A DNA stretch of 39,888 nt, taken from assembly GCA_001598975.1 (NCBI GenBank), contig BBXU01002235.1, positions 1 to 39,888 on the forward strand, in the 5' to 3' direction. The position numbers were made by a program, and so were the translations under genes. The notes beneath the pieces are model-generated. The model ran no database searches and was not told the origin of the DNA. It saw only the letters and a program-made list of their open reading frames with translations. Below are positions 11,093 to 22,061 of this stretch, in pieces; position 1 is the first letter of the stretch; every line of letters begins with the position of its first letter. The DNA is from Parachlorella kessleri. Lineage: Eukaryota; Chlorophyta; Trebouxiophyceae; Chlorellales; Chlorellaceae.

Positions 11093-14000
11093 ATGGCGAA
11101 CCCACCGAAGCTGGACGTAGTGGGGAGGACCTTGTATAGGGCACTGCTACGCAGGTACTGTATTTCAAGGAAACCTGATTCTCTGCAGCCATAAAATGCT
11201 ATGTCCTGTCTCTTGGTTGCCAAGACATGACATGACGCATGTCCCTGCAGGGCTAAGCGATTTGACAAGGAGCCAACCCTGAAGGCAAGTGCTGCAGGCT
11301 GGCGTTAGCATTTCAGCCCTGCAACGTTGAGGGAGGCCGCACAATTAGAAGAGCCCTTTAAGATCAAGGGAGCCTGCTGGGGCTGGTCAGTCTCGACATC
11401 TGGCGCACTTGTTGTGCAGGCACTAATCACCCGCAGCAGTGTGGAAACGCTGCCGGAGCCGCTGGACGGAGTGGTTGCGCAGTTCCTGGGCGGCCCGGAG
11501 CAGCTGTACTACTGGCCTAGGGAGGGAGCTGACGACTCGGTAGCTGCTGCAGCCCGGCAAGCCTTCCGCCAACCGGCAAGTGCTAACCTTTGCTTTTTGA
11601 GGGTGGCGGGTAGTCGCCCCTGTGGTCGCCGGTTGAGTGAAATACCTAGCGACTACACTGATGCAGTTTGACGGCAGTAATGAAGTACACGCCTGGTGGC
11701 CACCTCCCTGCGACCCCCCCCCCCCTTCAAAACCCCCCACATCTCTCCCGCTGCAACTAGTACGCTTCCCTAGTGTGGAAATTGGGTGATTGAGTTTTAT
11801 TAGTTGGTGCTTATCTATGACCCCTTGCACAGCTCCACACACCTTTTGGAGCTGCTGCAGCCTCCCGGAGCCGCCTTGGACGGTGGCTTCCAAGGATTGC
11901 GTTACCTGACCGGCGTGCTGAAGGTGGCAGAGGAGCACAAGATTGTTGGTGAGGGCGGCAAGGGGCCAGTAGGCCTGAACAGTGGCATGTTGCTGTGCAG
12001 CCTTACTGGGTTGTGATGGCTTGGAGCTGCAGTTGTGGATATATCCTTAGCTACCTTTTCTGCCGCCCAAATGTGGCTTTGGGTGGGTGGCCCATACGGC
12101 TGGCAAAGTTTGGTGCACAAAAGGCTTGAACTTGGATTATTGTTGATGCCTGCAGAGCTTTGTGGCAGCATAACAGCAACCGTTGGCAGTAGCAGCAGCG
12201 GTGGCGGCGACCCGAGCGCCGGCCGCAGGGAGAGCAGCCAGGCGGGGGTTGAGCAGCAACCTGTGCCGGCAGCTGAGCTGCAAGTGTGTAGCCAGCCTGA
12301 GAAGGGGGCGCTGCTTGTGGCCCACCCCGGGCTGGGAGCTTGGTTCAAGCGGTCAGCGGTGCTCCTCTGCCATCATGACCCAGTGATGGGGGCATATGGG
12401 TAAGTAGGGCGAGGTGGGCAGGACATATTCACCAGGGCTTGGTTGTTGTCCCGCCGACTCGCAACTGTTACCAGTGGTGTAATGAGCTCCTCCATACTTA
12501 GAAGCATGCAGGTTTATTGTGTGTGTATGGGTTCATCAGGGAAGGCTGACGCTGAGTGAACATGTTTTGCGAGCGCCAGTACGCATGGCCAGCGACCTGT
12601 CTACATGGTGTCTGGCAACCCGGCCAGGTGGACTGCTGTCATCAGGCGAAGCAGCACGGATTTCTGCAGGCTGTGCCTGAACAAGCCGCTGGGCCACAGC
12701 GTGCGCGACCTGACTGAGAAGGTTGAGGAGCTGGGGGAGGGCGGCCCCCGCGAGGGCACCATGGAGAGCTTGTGGGTGGGCAACTCCGAGGAGGGCTCCT
12801 GGGCGCGCCTGCTGGGTGCGCTGGTGGGCCTGGTGGGGAGCGCGCCATGGAAGGTACGAGTGTGGAGTGGGGGTGGAGGCAAGGGCAGCCCGCAAGGCAT
12901 CTGAGTGGGGCCCCACAGCAAAAAGGTTGTGGGCGCTGATGGGAAGAGTGGCCCAGGAAGCTGAGTTGGGTACGGGTCGGGCCATGCAGGCGAGCGGCTG
13001 GCTGGCTGCCAGCAGGATGTGGTGGGTGGAAGGCTAGGGCGTGTGTGCGGGGTGTGCACCTGGGGCAGTGGGGATGCAGCGGGGGTGGGCCAGGCTTGCT
13101 GAGGCCTTCCTAGAGAAGCCGAGTAGGTGTCCTGAGTAGGAGCAAAATACAGCAAACGCTCCATGCATGGGTGGGTGTGGTTGGTCCTTGGTTGGCAGCT
13201 GTGCGTGTGAGTGGAGGGAGCATGGTGTGCTACAGCCTGCTTTGTGTCGACGGCTCTCGGATTCACATGGAGGTGCTCTGGAGGGGTGCATACTCCACTT
13301 GCTTCTCCTTGTCCTGCTCGTGATGCCACCCATGTGCATATCAAGGGCTCTCATGCTGCCCCGCTGCGCCTCCCATGCAGCTCAAGCCGCCCCACCCCGA
13401 CCCGCCCCCGGGCCCCCTGGACTTCCCCACCCTCCTCTTCCACACCATGGCAGAGACTGCCCTGGCACGGAGAGAGGAGTCGGCGCGGGACAATGAGGCC
13501 GCCGCAGAGCCCATTTTCAGGGCACATGACAAGTTCAGGGACCCTCAAGCTGCTGATGAGCTCCGGGCGCGTTCCAGCGCGGGGGCGTTGGAAATGAGCC
13601 AGGGGGTGTCCCCCCTGGCAGCCTTGTGTGGGGGCATTTACCGGGACAGCATATCGGAGGTGTTTTCCAGCGCCCTGGACAGGGATGGGACCATAGATGT
13701 AGAGGTTGACGACAGCGAGGAGGAGGAGGACGAGGGTGATGAGCTGAGCTATGACGATGAGGAGGATGACTCATCACTTGACTACACTGCCAGCAATGAG
13801 TCAGGTGGGCGGTGTCTGGGCTGTCACTGACCCACGCGAGCTAGAGATGCATACCCTCAGGGCTCTACACTGGATTGCCCGTGGTGTTGCGAATAGGTTG
13901 TGCGAAATGGGTCTAGGTGACTACAGTGCAGCGGCACGGCTGGACTGTGGTTAGGGGGCGGCGTCCAGGCTGGCTCTGGCCAGCAGGGAAGCTGCCGTGT

Positions 14001-16308
14001 GCACCCTGGGCAAGCGTAAAGTGGTTGTTGTGAGGCCTTCCAGTGATCCCGCTCCCTGAACCGCGCCATCGTTTTGCAACCTTGGGGCAGTTGCATATGT
14101 TGGGAACAAAACTTATGTTCATGCGATGCTTGTCTGTGCTGCAGATGGTGAGGACGAGCCCTGGCAGGGGGGCGGCGTGGAGTCGAGCCTGCACACACCA
14201 ACCGTCGTGGAAGTGGTTGTTGTTACGGGTGAAAGCAAGGGTGCAAGGCGGGGGCCGGTGCCTCGCCTACGTCCCCTCACCCCACAGCCCCAGACACACC
14301 CAGCGGCGGCGACAAGTGCAGCGCCTTGCAAGCGGCCGGCTGCCAGCGTGACCGCGCTGCAAAAGGCGCTGCAGGCAGTCACACACAAGGTGACCGAGGG
14401 GGCAGCCGGGGACCGGGAGGAGGTGGCTGCCAGCGAGGCGCAGCGGGAGTGGGAACGTAGGGAGCACCAGCCGCAGCAGGCGCAGCAGCAGCAAGGGCGG
14501 GATGGAGCCCTGGGTGAGCGGGGCAGGCTGCTGGCTGCTGGCTCTGACCAGGTTGGCAGGAGCGGTGGCGATGGAGGGAGCAGCGTTGGCAGCAGTGTAC
14601 CTAAGATCAGCTGGCTAGGAGCCTCCGCAGAGAGGGGCACTGGCAACCGCAGCGGCGGGGGCAGCAGTGGCGGCAGCAGCGCAAGCCTCGCGCATTTAGG
14701 CGGCAGCAGCAACAGCAGCAGCAGTGTGGGGGTAGCCGAGGGGGGTGCTGCGCTGGCAGGCAGCGGCGCACCAGGCAGCTTGATCGAGGCCGACGATGGC
14801 AGCAGCAGTGCTGCTGAGCCGACTGTGGCGCAGGTGCTGGCGCTGTTTGCGGGCAGCCAGCTTCTTCGGGGAGGGCCAGTGGAGGGCCTGCAAATACTGC
14901 ACTGCAGGTAAGTGGGCTGGGCGTCGCTAAGGGGGATCGCAGGCGGGGCAAGGCTTGCTTTCACGTATGGCGGAAGGTGATGCAGGGCACGGGTCGTTGC
15001 TACTGCCGCTCCTTTGGCCCACTGGTTGACCAAATGCTGCCCTGGCCTGGGCTCGTCGCATGTGCTACCAGGACTTGTAGCGTGTGCCTCTTTGACGTTT
15101 TGTCGTCGAGTGTTACTGTACATCTCTGGTGCTGAGTAGCTAGCCACCATCACTCGTCCATTAGTCCCTGTTGCTGCAGGGCGGAGTTGGGCGGCGAGCC
15201 AGTCATCCAGCCTGCCGAGGGTAGCAGCAGCAACAGCACTGTCACCAGGGACGATGCTGCCGAGGCTCGTGTATTTGTGGGAGGGAGGATGAAGGACGCC
15301 CCCCAGCTTGTGCGGCGCGGCACGCTGTCGCCAGAGGACGTGGCGTGAGTGGGCACACCTGGGGCTTAGCTTGCGGGCAGCGCTTGATGAAATGGCTGGC
15401 TCTAGGTGGCTGACAGACAGGGAGGTCGGCTGCACTCCTGGCTCCAGATCGTTGCTACGCTTCTATCTTCACCGCCGGTTAGGGAGGTGATGACAGTCTT
15501 TGGGGGTGGTATCTGACATCATCCAACTGTTGTCTGCTTCCCAATCTCGCCCATCTGCGGGACCTGCCCCCTACCCACTATCAGGTGGTACGTGCTTCCT
15601 GTGGGCGTGCAGGGTGTTCGTCGGCGGCAGCGGCTGGTATGGGGGCCAGCTGGAGGGAGAGCTGGCACAGGGCATGTGGGCCCTGGTCAGGTGAGCTGAG
15701 TGACGGGCTGGCTGGCTGCCTGCCCGCCCCTGCTTTGCGGCAGGCTGGCTGGCTGAGCTTGACTTGAAAGCAAGGCACAAGAGCATTGGTGTGTTTGGGA
15801 TCCCTGTTTGGCAGTGCAGATTTTATGGGCAGCTTGCAACCCAGCTTACCATTTATGGCGTTGCTCCACTATATGTACTTCGCCCTAGATGGAGTACTGT
15901 GTGGAGCTTGGGTTGCCCACAAGACGAGTTGCTCCTTTGCCTGCAGTGCTAGGCCTTGATGCCGAAGCTGGTGCACCTGTTGTTGCCAGTTGTACGCCTG
16001 CTCACAGTCCATATCACACGCGGCTTACAAGGCTTGCCCACGGGCGGGGGGTGGGATTCAATATCACCACTCTCTCTTTGCACACTTGCAGGGCTGACAA
16101 GGAGGTGCTGGATCTCTTTCCTGAAGCCCAACGGCATGCGCACCAGCAGCAGGCACAGCAGCCATCGCAGCCACAGCATGAGCAGCAGCGAGTGGGTGTG
16201 CGGGAAGGCCTGTGGGAGCGGCTGCTGGCGGGGCTGGGCCCTCGGCATGCGCTGATGGCCCGCATCCCACTGGCCGTGTGGGAGGACCTGCGACAGCTTA
16301 GGGTGTGA
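11093..16308 (+). CDS. LYR-like / AlgH (YqgE, DUF179) domain protein with large low-complexity insertion
   Basis: Eleven exons: 11093-11154, 11251-11284, 11420-11575, 11804-11948, 12156-12399, 12670-12853, 13381-13804, 14145-14907, 15180-15344, 15613-15690, 16092-16308; 823 residues. Residues about 12-30 read GRTLYRALLRRAKRFD, resembling the start of Complex1_LYR domains, and AFRQP follows near 80. The AlgH/YqgE fold is split. Its first part (about 178-240) is GALLVAHPGLGAWFKRSAV, LLCHHDPVMGAYG and LCLNKPLGHSVRDL. Its second part (about 655-823) is LLRGGPVEGLQILH, FVGGRMKDAPQLVRRGTLS, VFVGGSGWYGGQLEGELAQG and GLWERLLAGLG. Between them are about 400 residues of Pro, acidic (EEEEDEGDE) and Gly/Ser/Gln-rich sequence. 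Introns 2 and 3 use GC donors, both GCAAGTGCT. Function of the family is unsettled. The exon starting at 11804 is the least certain. Confidence 0.8.
11714..11725. repeat. Poly(C) tract
   Basis: Twelve consecutive cytosines inside the third intron of the AlgH-like gene. Likely polymorphic or sequencing-error prone; no effect on the coding model. Confidence 0.9.
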
Positions 16309-17264
16309 GGGTCTTGGTGCCTGTGGCAATGAGGTAATGTGTCCATAACATGATATAAGAGTGCTTGTGGGATTTATGAGAGCATTGCCGTTGGAGTGTA
16401 CTGCTCCTTTTGCTTCTGCTGCTTTTGTTTTCCTGCACACCGACTCATTGACAGCGCGCAAGCAGGTTGAGTGGCGGTCTCCTTGCAGGAGAGCTTCCCA
16501 CCAGCGGTGTCCCTTGGTGCTCAGGGTGCATGCGGTTGCCATCAATGGGATGTGCAGAATCACGCAGGTGCCTGCAAGCTCGCTCTGTTGCAGCGGCTCT
16601 TAGAGGTTGTTGCCATCCTAACCTTCTGCTGCTTGTCCTAGCTGAGCTCGCTCCCCACATATTTTGGTGCTGTCAGATCGCCGTTGCAGGTGGGCCTGTG
16701 GCAGCCTTTGAGGACAGGTTGTCCCCGGTCCCAGTCTGGCTGGCACGCTACCTGAATGCGCCCACTTGTCTTTTTTTGTTGCGCCCTGTCAACTTGTCTC
16801 TAGACTTATGCAAGGGGCGGCCATCCAGCGCAAGTGCAATAAGAACCTGTCAGGCTTGATGCTTGATGTAACGATTGCAAGCCCCCAAAATTTGTTCGGT
16901 TACAGGGCTGGGATGGTAACATAGTACACAAGATGGGCTGATTGCCAACTGGACCACCCATCAACCTAGTCAACCTAATATACTGGGATGAAGACGTGGC
17001 ATGCGTGTGTCATCTAAGGAAGAGCCAACCAGACTGACCCTGACCATGGCAGTAACTACTCTACAACAAGGGGTTGCTGCATGTGGAAACAGGAGAGGGA
17101 CTTCCCTCCCCCCCGTTATTACAAATTGTGTGTGTACAAAGACTTACAAGGAAGCACCTCAATGAAATGAGCAACCCCAACCCGCAAGCGGCAGACATGC
17201 TCACGCCTGGCTGCCATACAAGCAGAGACTCGCAAGTCATACGCATGCGCAGGAGCCGGAAGGG
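16309..17264. other. Convergent 3' UTRs of the AlgH-like gene and ATG3
   Basis: No coding exon is recognised in these 956 bp. TGTAA at 16867-16871 (plus) is a likely poly(A) signal for the AlgH-like gene, about 560 nt past its stop. TTACA at 17119-17123 and 17144-17148 (TGTAA on minus) would serve ATG3, 117-146 nt past its stop at 17265. Open frames between them show no family resemblance. Confidence 0.55.
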
Positions 17265-19764
17265 CTACTGTGCTGCTGCCCCTGCTGGCATGGTGTAGTC
17301 GTACTCTATTGTTGGGACCACGGAGGCGATGAACTTGAGGAAGAGCACCAGGTAACTGCAGGCAATGAAGGGGCAGCAGCCGTGGACGCAAATCACGGCA
17401 AAAGGCATGGAACGCCGGCCAGCTGCTGTTTAACAATGGCAATGAAGGGCCCCACATCAGCTGCTATGCAATGTCGCCCCAAAGATAGAAGGTGGAATAG
17501 AGTCAAACCAAGTCCTCCCCCATGGGGCACTCAGCACCAGCTTGCCAGAGGCAGCCTGGAGGGCAAGCAGCAGTGCAGGGCTGACCCACAGCCATCCAGT
17601 ACCACTCAAGGACAGCAAGCCGTCCCAACACCACCGCACCACAGCCGCAGCTAGCAATCGCCATACTCACCTGCCTTGTCTCTGACCCCAGAACGCTTCC
17701 AAACAGTCCAAGCTTGGCTGCCGCGATCTACCCGGCGGGTGTACCACCTCTCATCCCCGAAACACTCGCACCCACGTGCACCGCACCGCCAGTACTACCA
17801 CCGCCGACCACACTCACTTCTCAATCTTGAACTCGGCCCCCTCCCCGGCCACCACCTCGGACAGCTTGTGCATCACGTTGGCGTGGCGGCAGGGGTGGAT
17901 GGACGCGGCCTGGACCCAGCCGGGGCCGTGCGGGTGCGGCTCCATGGTGATGGTCTTGCGGGCGTGCTCCTCACTCACATCCTCCAGGACCTGGGGCCAC
18001 CGGGGAGCAGCAGGCGCATGGAAGGGAGTGATGCGAGGGCAGGGTGGAAAAGATTACAAGTATGGGGGTGGTAGGTACGGGCAAAGGAGGCAAGGTCGGC
18101 TCCAAGGAGGTGGCGAGGAAGGCTGAGTCAGTGTTTTCGTAAGGGCATACGCAAGGTCGGTGCGGCAGCTTGCAAGCACGTCCTCAAGACGACAGCACAG
18201 CCATAACGTCCTTCTCAGCTGCCAGGGTCCGCAGGCACACACCGCTGCACAGGCGAGCAACAATGTCTTGAGAACCTCCTCAACTCACCTGGATGGGTGT
18301 GAGGGGCTGGCGGTCTTCATCGTAGCCAATGAGCCAGAAGCGGGGCACCTGGTAGTACTTGTCGTAGCTAATCAGCAGGTCGTAGGTCCTGGTCTTCAGG
18401 ATGTCGCTGTTGCCTGGCCCCTCGCCGCTGCCGCCGGCTGCTGCTGCTGCTGGCTGGGCTGTCGGCTGCAGTGCGGCCTGCAGAGCGATCGGCGCGCTGA
18501 CAGCTCAGGTTGGCTCAAGTGCGCAGGAGCTGTGAGGGCACCAGCTAAAGTTGCAAGAAGCCGGTTGGGGTGGGACGCAGTCCCTCAGGCAGCAGGGCAG
18601 CATTAAGTTGCCGTAGCCGGTGCGTAGCAAGGCTGGCGGGCAGGCCGACATCGGCTCCTGAGGAAGTCCTCCCACGCCCATGCCACTTGCCAGCACCCTT
18701 CCCCCTAAGCCAACACCTTGCACACGCACCGCCCGTCAAACATACCCGCCCTACCTAGACACAGCCCAGCCCCTCCATCTCACAGCTGATACACAGCAGA
18801 GGCCCCGCTTGACCACCCCAGCCCCACCTCATCCTCCTCTTCCAAGTCCAGGTCAGCAATGTCGGGCACGTCTGAGTCGCTCCCTGCGCCCTCCTCCCCC
18901 TCCGCTGCCGCCACATCCGGCGCCTCGCCGCCCTCCTCCCCGCCTGGCCCTGAGATGCTGGGGATCTCCTCAAACCCGGCCGCCGCGGCCGCGGACTGCG
19001 CAGCAGCGCGGCCAGCATCTGCGGTGACCCAGCCCTCCTCCTCCCCCTCCAGCCCGCCCCCGCCCTCCACCTCCACCTCGCTCCGCTGGCCGTACTCCTC
19101 CACGGCCGCGGCGCGCCGCAGGCAGGGCACTGCAGCCAGGCACCAGAGGCTGTGTCTTAGTGAGTGCCACCATACTAAGGGAGGCTGCCTGCGTCAGAAG
19201 TGGACACTATGCGTTCAAAGCTAATAGTAGTGGTAAGGACTGCCGCGTCTATGGAGTAGCTCAACGTTCGCACACTACCATACAGACCTTGCCAACATCT
19301 GTACTAAGACACCTACCATTTCGCGTGATCAGGAACTGTTTGTCAGCAGGCAAGTAGGGCCGTGCCTTCTTTGGGTCCCCCGCTTCCCTGCCACACAAGC
19401 AAACAGTGTCCTGGGTTGGTGAGAGGAGCTTGCTGCCTTAACTCCGCTATGCTTGGCCAGCTGACTAACCAGGCTGCTGTATAGGCCAGGTGTGCCCAGC
19501 CTACGCACCATGACCAGGTTGGGCACGTCCGTATGAGGTAATCGCCCGCAGCTACAAACTCTTCTGGCGTGAGAACCTGTGTGGGGCGCAGAGGGGGGCC
19601 TTGCTCCAGCACCAAAATAAACAAAAAGAACAACGAGCGCTCAGCGGCTCGGCAACAGAAGTTCTCACCCCCTTCTCCTTGAACGCAGACTGTGTCCTGG
19701 CTGGCAACACCTTTTCGGCTGCTGACTTGTAGGTTGAGTGGAGAAAGTTACGCAGGCCACTCAT
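17265..19764 (-). CDS. ATG3: Autophagy-related protein 3 (ATG3), E2-like ATG8-conjugating enzyme
   Basis: ATG3 receives activated ATG8 from ATG7 on a cysteine and transfers it to phosphatidylethanolamine on autophagic membranes. Seven exons: 19669-19764, 19509-19576, 19317-19387, 18828-19129, 18289-18477, 17818-17990, 17265-17355; 329 residues, a normal length. Landmarks: N-terminal amphipathic segment [63 protein letters not shown], then an acidic and alanine-rich flexible region at about 95-180 ending [13 protein letters not shown]. The catalytic core follows: [19 protein letters not shown], then [10 protein letters not shown] with the active cysteine near 276. The C-terminus is [20 protein letters not shown], closing MPAGAAAQ. 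The alanine/glutamine stretch [16 protein letters not shown] just before the core looks like an algal insertion. Start ATG is the only in-frame one ahead of the conserved segment. Confidence 0.95.
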
Positions 19765-19974
19765 GCTGTCCAGAAAGGGAGTACAGCTGTTCAAACAAAT
19801 ATCAAGAAGGAGGGTGGACGAATGGCATGAGGAATGGCCTACATGTCGAGAACTATCAGCTCTAAGATCATGCAGGGGCAGGCCAGGCACAGCACGGGCG
19901 CTAAGCATAAGGGACATGATAACAGAGGCTGGCATGTTGCTCGCGAGGCCATTCCTTTGCTGTAACAGGCAATG

Positions 19975-20135
19975 CGCACAGAGGAGTGGTAGGGGTGAGC
20001 TGTACTGACAGGGTTGGATGCAGTTATTGGCATGGGTGGCAGGTAGTGCGAACAGGGAGTAGAGCTGGGCTGGACTGGACTGACAGGGCTGGATGCAGAA
20101 TGAGCTTGAGGCTTGCCTGAGTTATGCTCTGCGGC
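19975..20135 (+). repeat. Diverged copies E/F of the dispersed repeat
   Basis: Two overlapping partial copies: one containing CTGTACTGACAGGGTTGGATG, the next GTGGCAGGTAGTGCGAACAG followed by ACTGACAGGGCTGGATGCAG and CTTGCCTGAG. They resemble the middle of the copy at 38181-38300. They lie between ATG3 and NDUFA6, in the 5' flank of ATG3. The rest of 19765-20684 is the NDUFA6 3' UTR (TTACA at 20297-20301, i.e. TGTAA on minus) plus the ATG3 promoter. Confidence 0.6.
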
Positions 20136-20684
20136 TTGACTAAACTTCCTACCCCTACTCTTTCCTGCGACCAGTCATACACGACATACCTTCACTGATG
20201 CTCTGCAGGTTCGGGGGAGTAGGTAGCAGACTCTGTAATAGCTTGCCTTAATGCAGTTATTCCTACCAGTAAGCTGGTGGGTTGCCAGGGTACTCCTTAC
20301 AACCAATGAATGCGCACTCGTGTAGAAGTACTGGGCCCACCATCAGGTGCATCTCCGACAACTATCCATACATTGATGTTGAACAGAGCAGTGGCTGCAT
20401 CAAACAACCTTGATTTGCGGCAATATAAACAACAGCCTGCCAGCACCGCAGAAGCCCTACCTCCAACCTCCTAAACAGCTTGCCACAGAGATACATAACC
20501 CCCACCAACACAGGTACACACAGCTACTCGCGATACACTGCTACTACTACGCAGCAAGCTCACGCAGATGAAAACATGGCAGAAGGACGCTGCACTGGTG
20601 CCTTGCGTGAAGACTAACAGCCCGGGTGCAACCAAGTAGCTCTGCTGAACGCTGCCACTTCCCCAGTCCCACCTTCTCCAAACC

Positions 20685-22061
20685 TTAATTACTGTTGTAG
20701 AAGCTCTGCAAAGACCAAGGCAGTGACCAACTGTGAAGGGCCACACACCCGTGACAGCAAAGCAAGCACTCAGGCCAACAGCCAGGGCTTCGGTCCTTTG
20801 GCGGCAGGTGCCCACCCATTCTTTATCAAACTACAGGCACCTGGAAAGGCACAAAGGCCACTGGCGGGCGCGTGCTTTTACAGCTATAGCCAGTTCTACG
20901 GCAGAACCAAGCTATTCCTTGGCACCCCGCACAGCTTCCCCACCACCCACCTCAAGAAACTTGCTGGCCTCGGGCTGCCCTTGCTGGGTCAACTGCTGCT
21001 GCCGCAGGAGTGACGGCTCACGCACGTACTTGGTGATCTGCAGGCATCACAATGAACCCAACCACCCATCCGGTTGTCAGGACTGTACGTTTGCCGCCCA
21101 CGCCATGCAAAGTCCCGTCGACGCGACTAAACCTGGCCAAGGTGGCCTCTTGTGAGCCAGTGCCCCAAGCTAAAAACCAGCCCCACAGCAGCAGCAGGCC
21201 GGGGTTTGACACTGGCCCATCCAAGTCTAACAAGACCCGCGTAGCTTAGAGCTGACTAACAACATTGAACCACCAAGCACCGCAGCTGACAGAACTGTGA
21301 CTGGTTGGTGGTTGAGTGCTGCCAAGGCCAGGAGGTGGTGGGGGCTCACCAAGTGGTGTCGCTGCTTGTGTTGAAGGAGGACCGACTGCAGCCATTATCC
21401 ACAACACATACCCTCAGCTTCAGGCCGAGCACGCTTCCCAGCTAGCTGTCCGCACCCAAAGAGTATGCACTGAGCCGCAAACCAGAGGCCTCGCATACTC
21501 AAGAGTAAGCACAGCCAGGACGCCGGCAGCCGTGAGGGATGGCCTGCACGGAAGTTCGTGAACAAGGCATGCACCTACTTCCAGAGGCCACGACCCCAAG
21601 CTGTCTCACCTCCAACTCTCCACGGCCCTTATAGATAAGCAGGTCGATAACCTCAGGTGTTTTCACGTCTGCATACTTCCTAAACAGGGCTGCGATATTG
21701 GCCCTCAGCTCAGGCACTGTGGTCAGCTCCTCCAAGTGGTAGCTGTGCACTGTCCAGGGCACACAGCGGGCTACCTGCAAGAACACCGTGAGGCCTTGCA
21801 ACTTGTCTGAGGTTGTGGCACTGAGACGCGCCTAGTTTTGCACCTTGGGTACACTTCGACTGGACTAGCCCGCCCAGGCAAGCCCGACATCGTGCTGCCT
21901 GCCACAGGGTTTCAACCCCTGCCAAACAACGGATATAGGCAGCTTGGGCTCACCTCTCTGAAGAACTCCACGCCCTTGCTGCGCTTTGCTGCCTCCAATC
22001 CCTGCTTGCCCACTGCCCCCAAACCCAACGCAACACGCGACCCAGTGACCGGGGCAGCCAT
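20685..22061 (-). CDS. NDUFA6: Mitochondrial complex I subunit NDUFA6 (B14, LYR family)
   Basis: Accessory subunit of NADH:ubiquinone oxidoreductase that anchors the mitochondrial acyl carrier protein. Five exons: 21954-22061, 21610-21774, 21350-21385, 20951-21037, 20685-20705; 138 residues, all junctions in phase 0. The sequence follows plant B14: GVEFFREVARCVPWTVHSYH, ELTTVPELRANIAALFRKY, VKTPEVIDLLIYKGRGELE, LLQHKQRHHLITKYV, and the ending KFLESFYNSN. The LYR tripeptide is FFR, as in plants. The 36-nt third exon and the 21-nt last exon (SFYNSN plus stop) are too small to be found by length alone but restore the family C-terminus. Start MAAPVTGSRVALGLG is the first ATG in frame. Confidence 0.94.

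Noticed and set aside
12548..12610. A possible AlgH-gene exon continuing AYG with LTLSEHVLRAPVRM.
   Set aside because: The exon from 12670 gives AYGLCLNKPLGHS, the family motif, in the same phase; the other piece has no family match and no good donor.
12601..13344. A 247-codon minus-strand frame rich in His, Pro, Ser and Thr.
   Set aside because: Antisense to an AlgH exon and intron; no homology signature, typical of GC-rich shadows.
14119..15435. A 438-codon minus-strand open frame.
   Set aside because: It is the antisense shadow of the Gly/Ser/Gln-rich AlgH exons; composition is Pro/Leu/Cys-rich with no motif.
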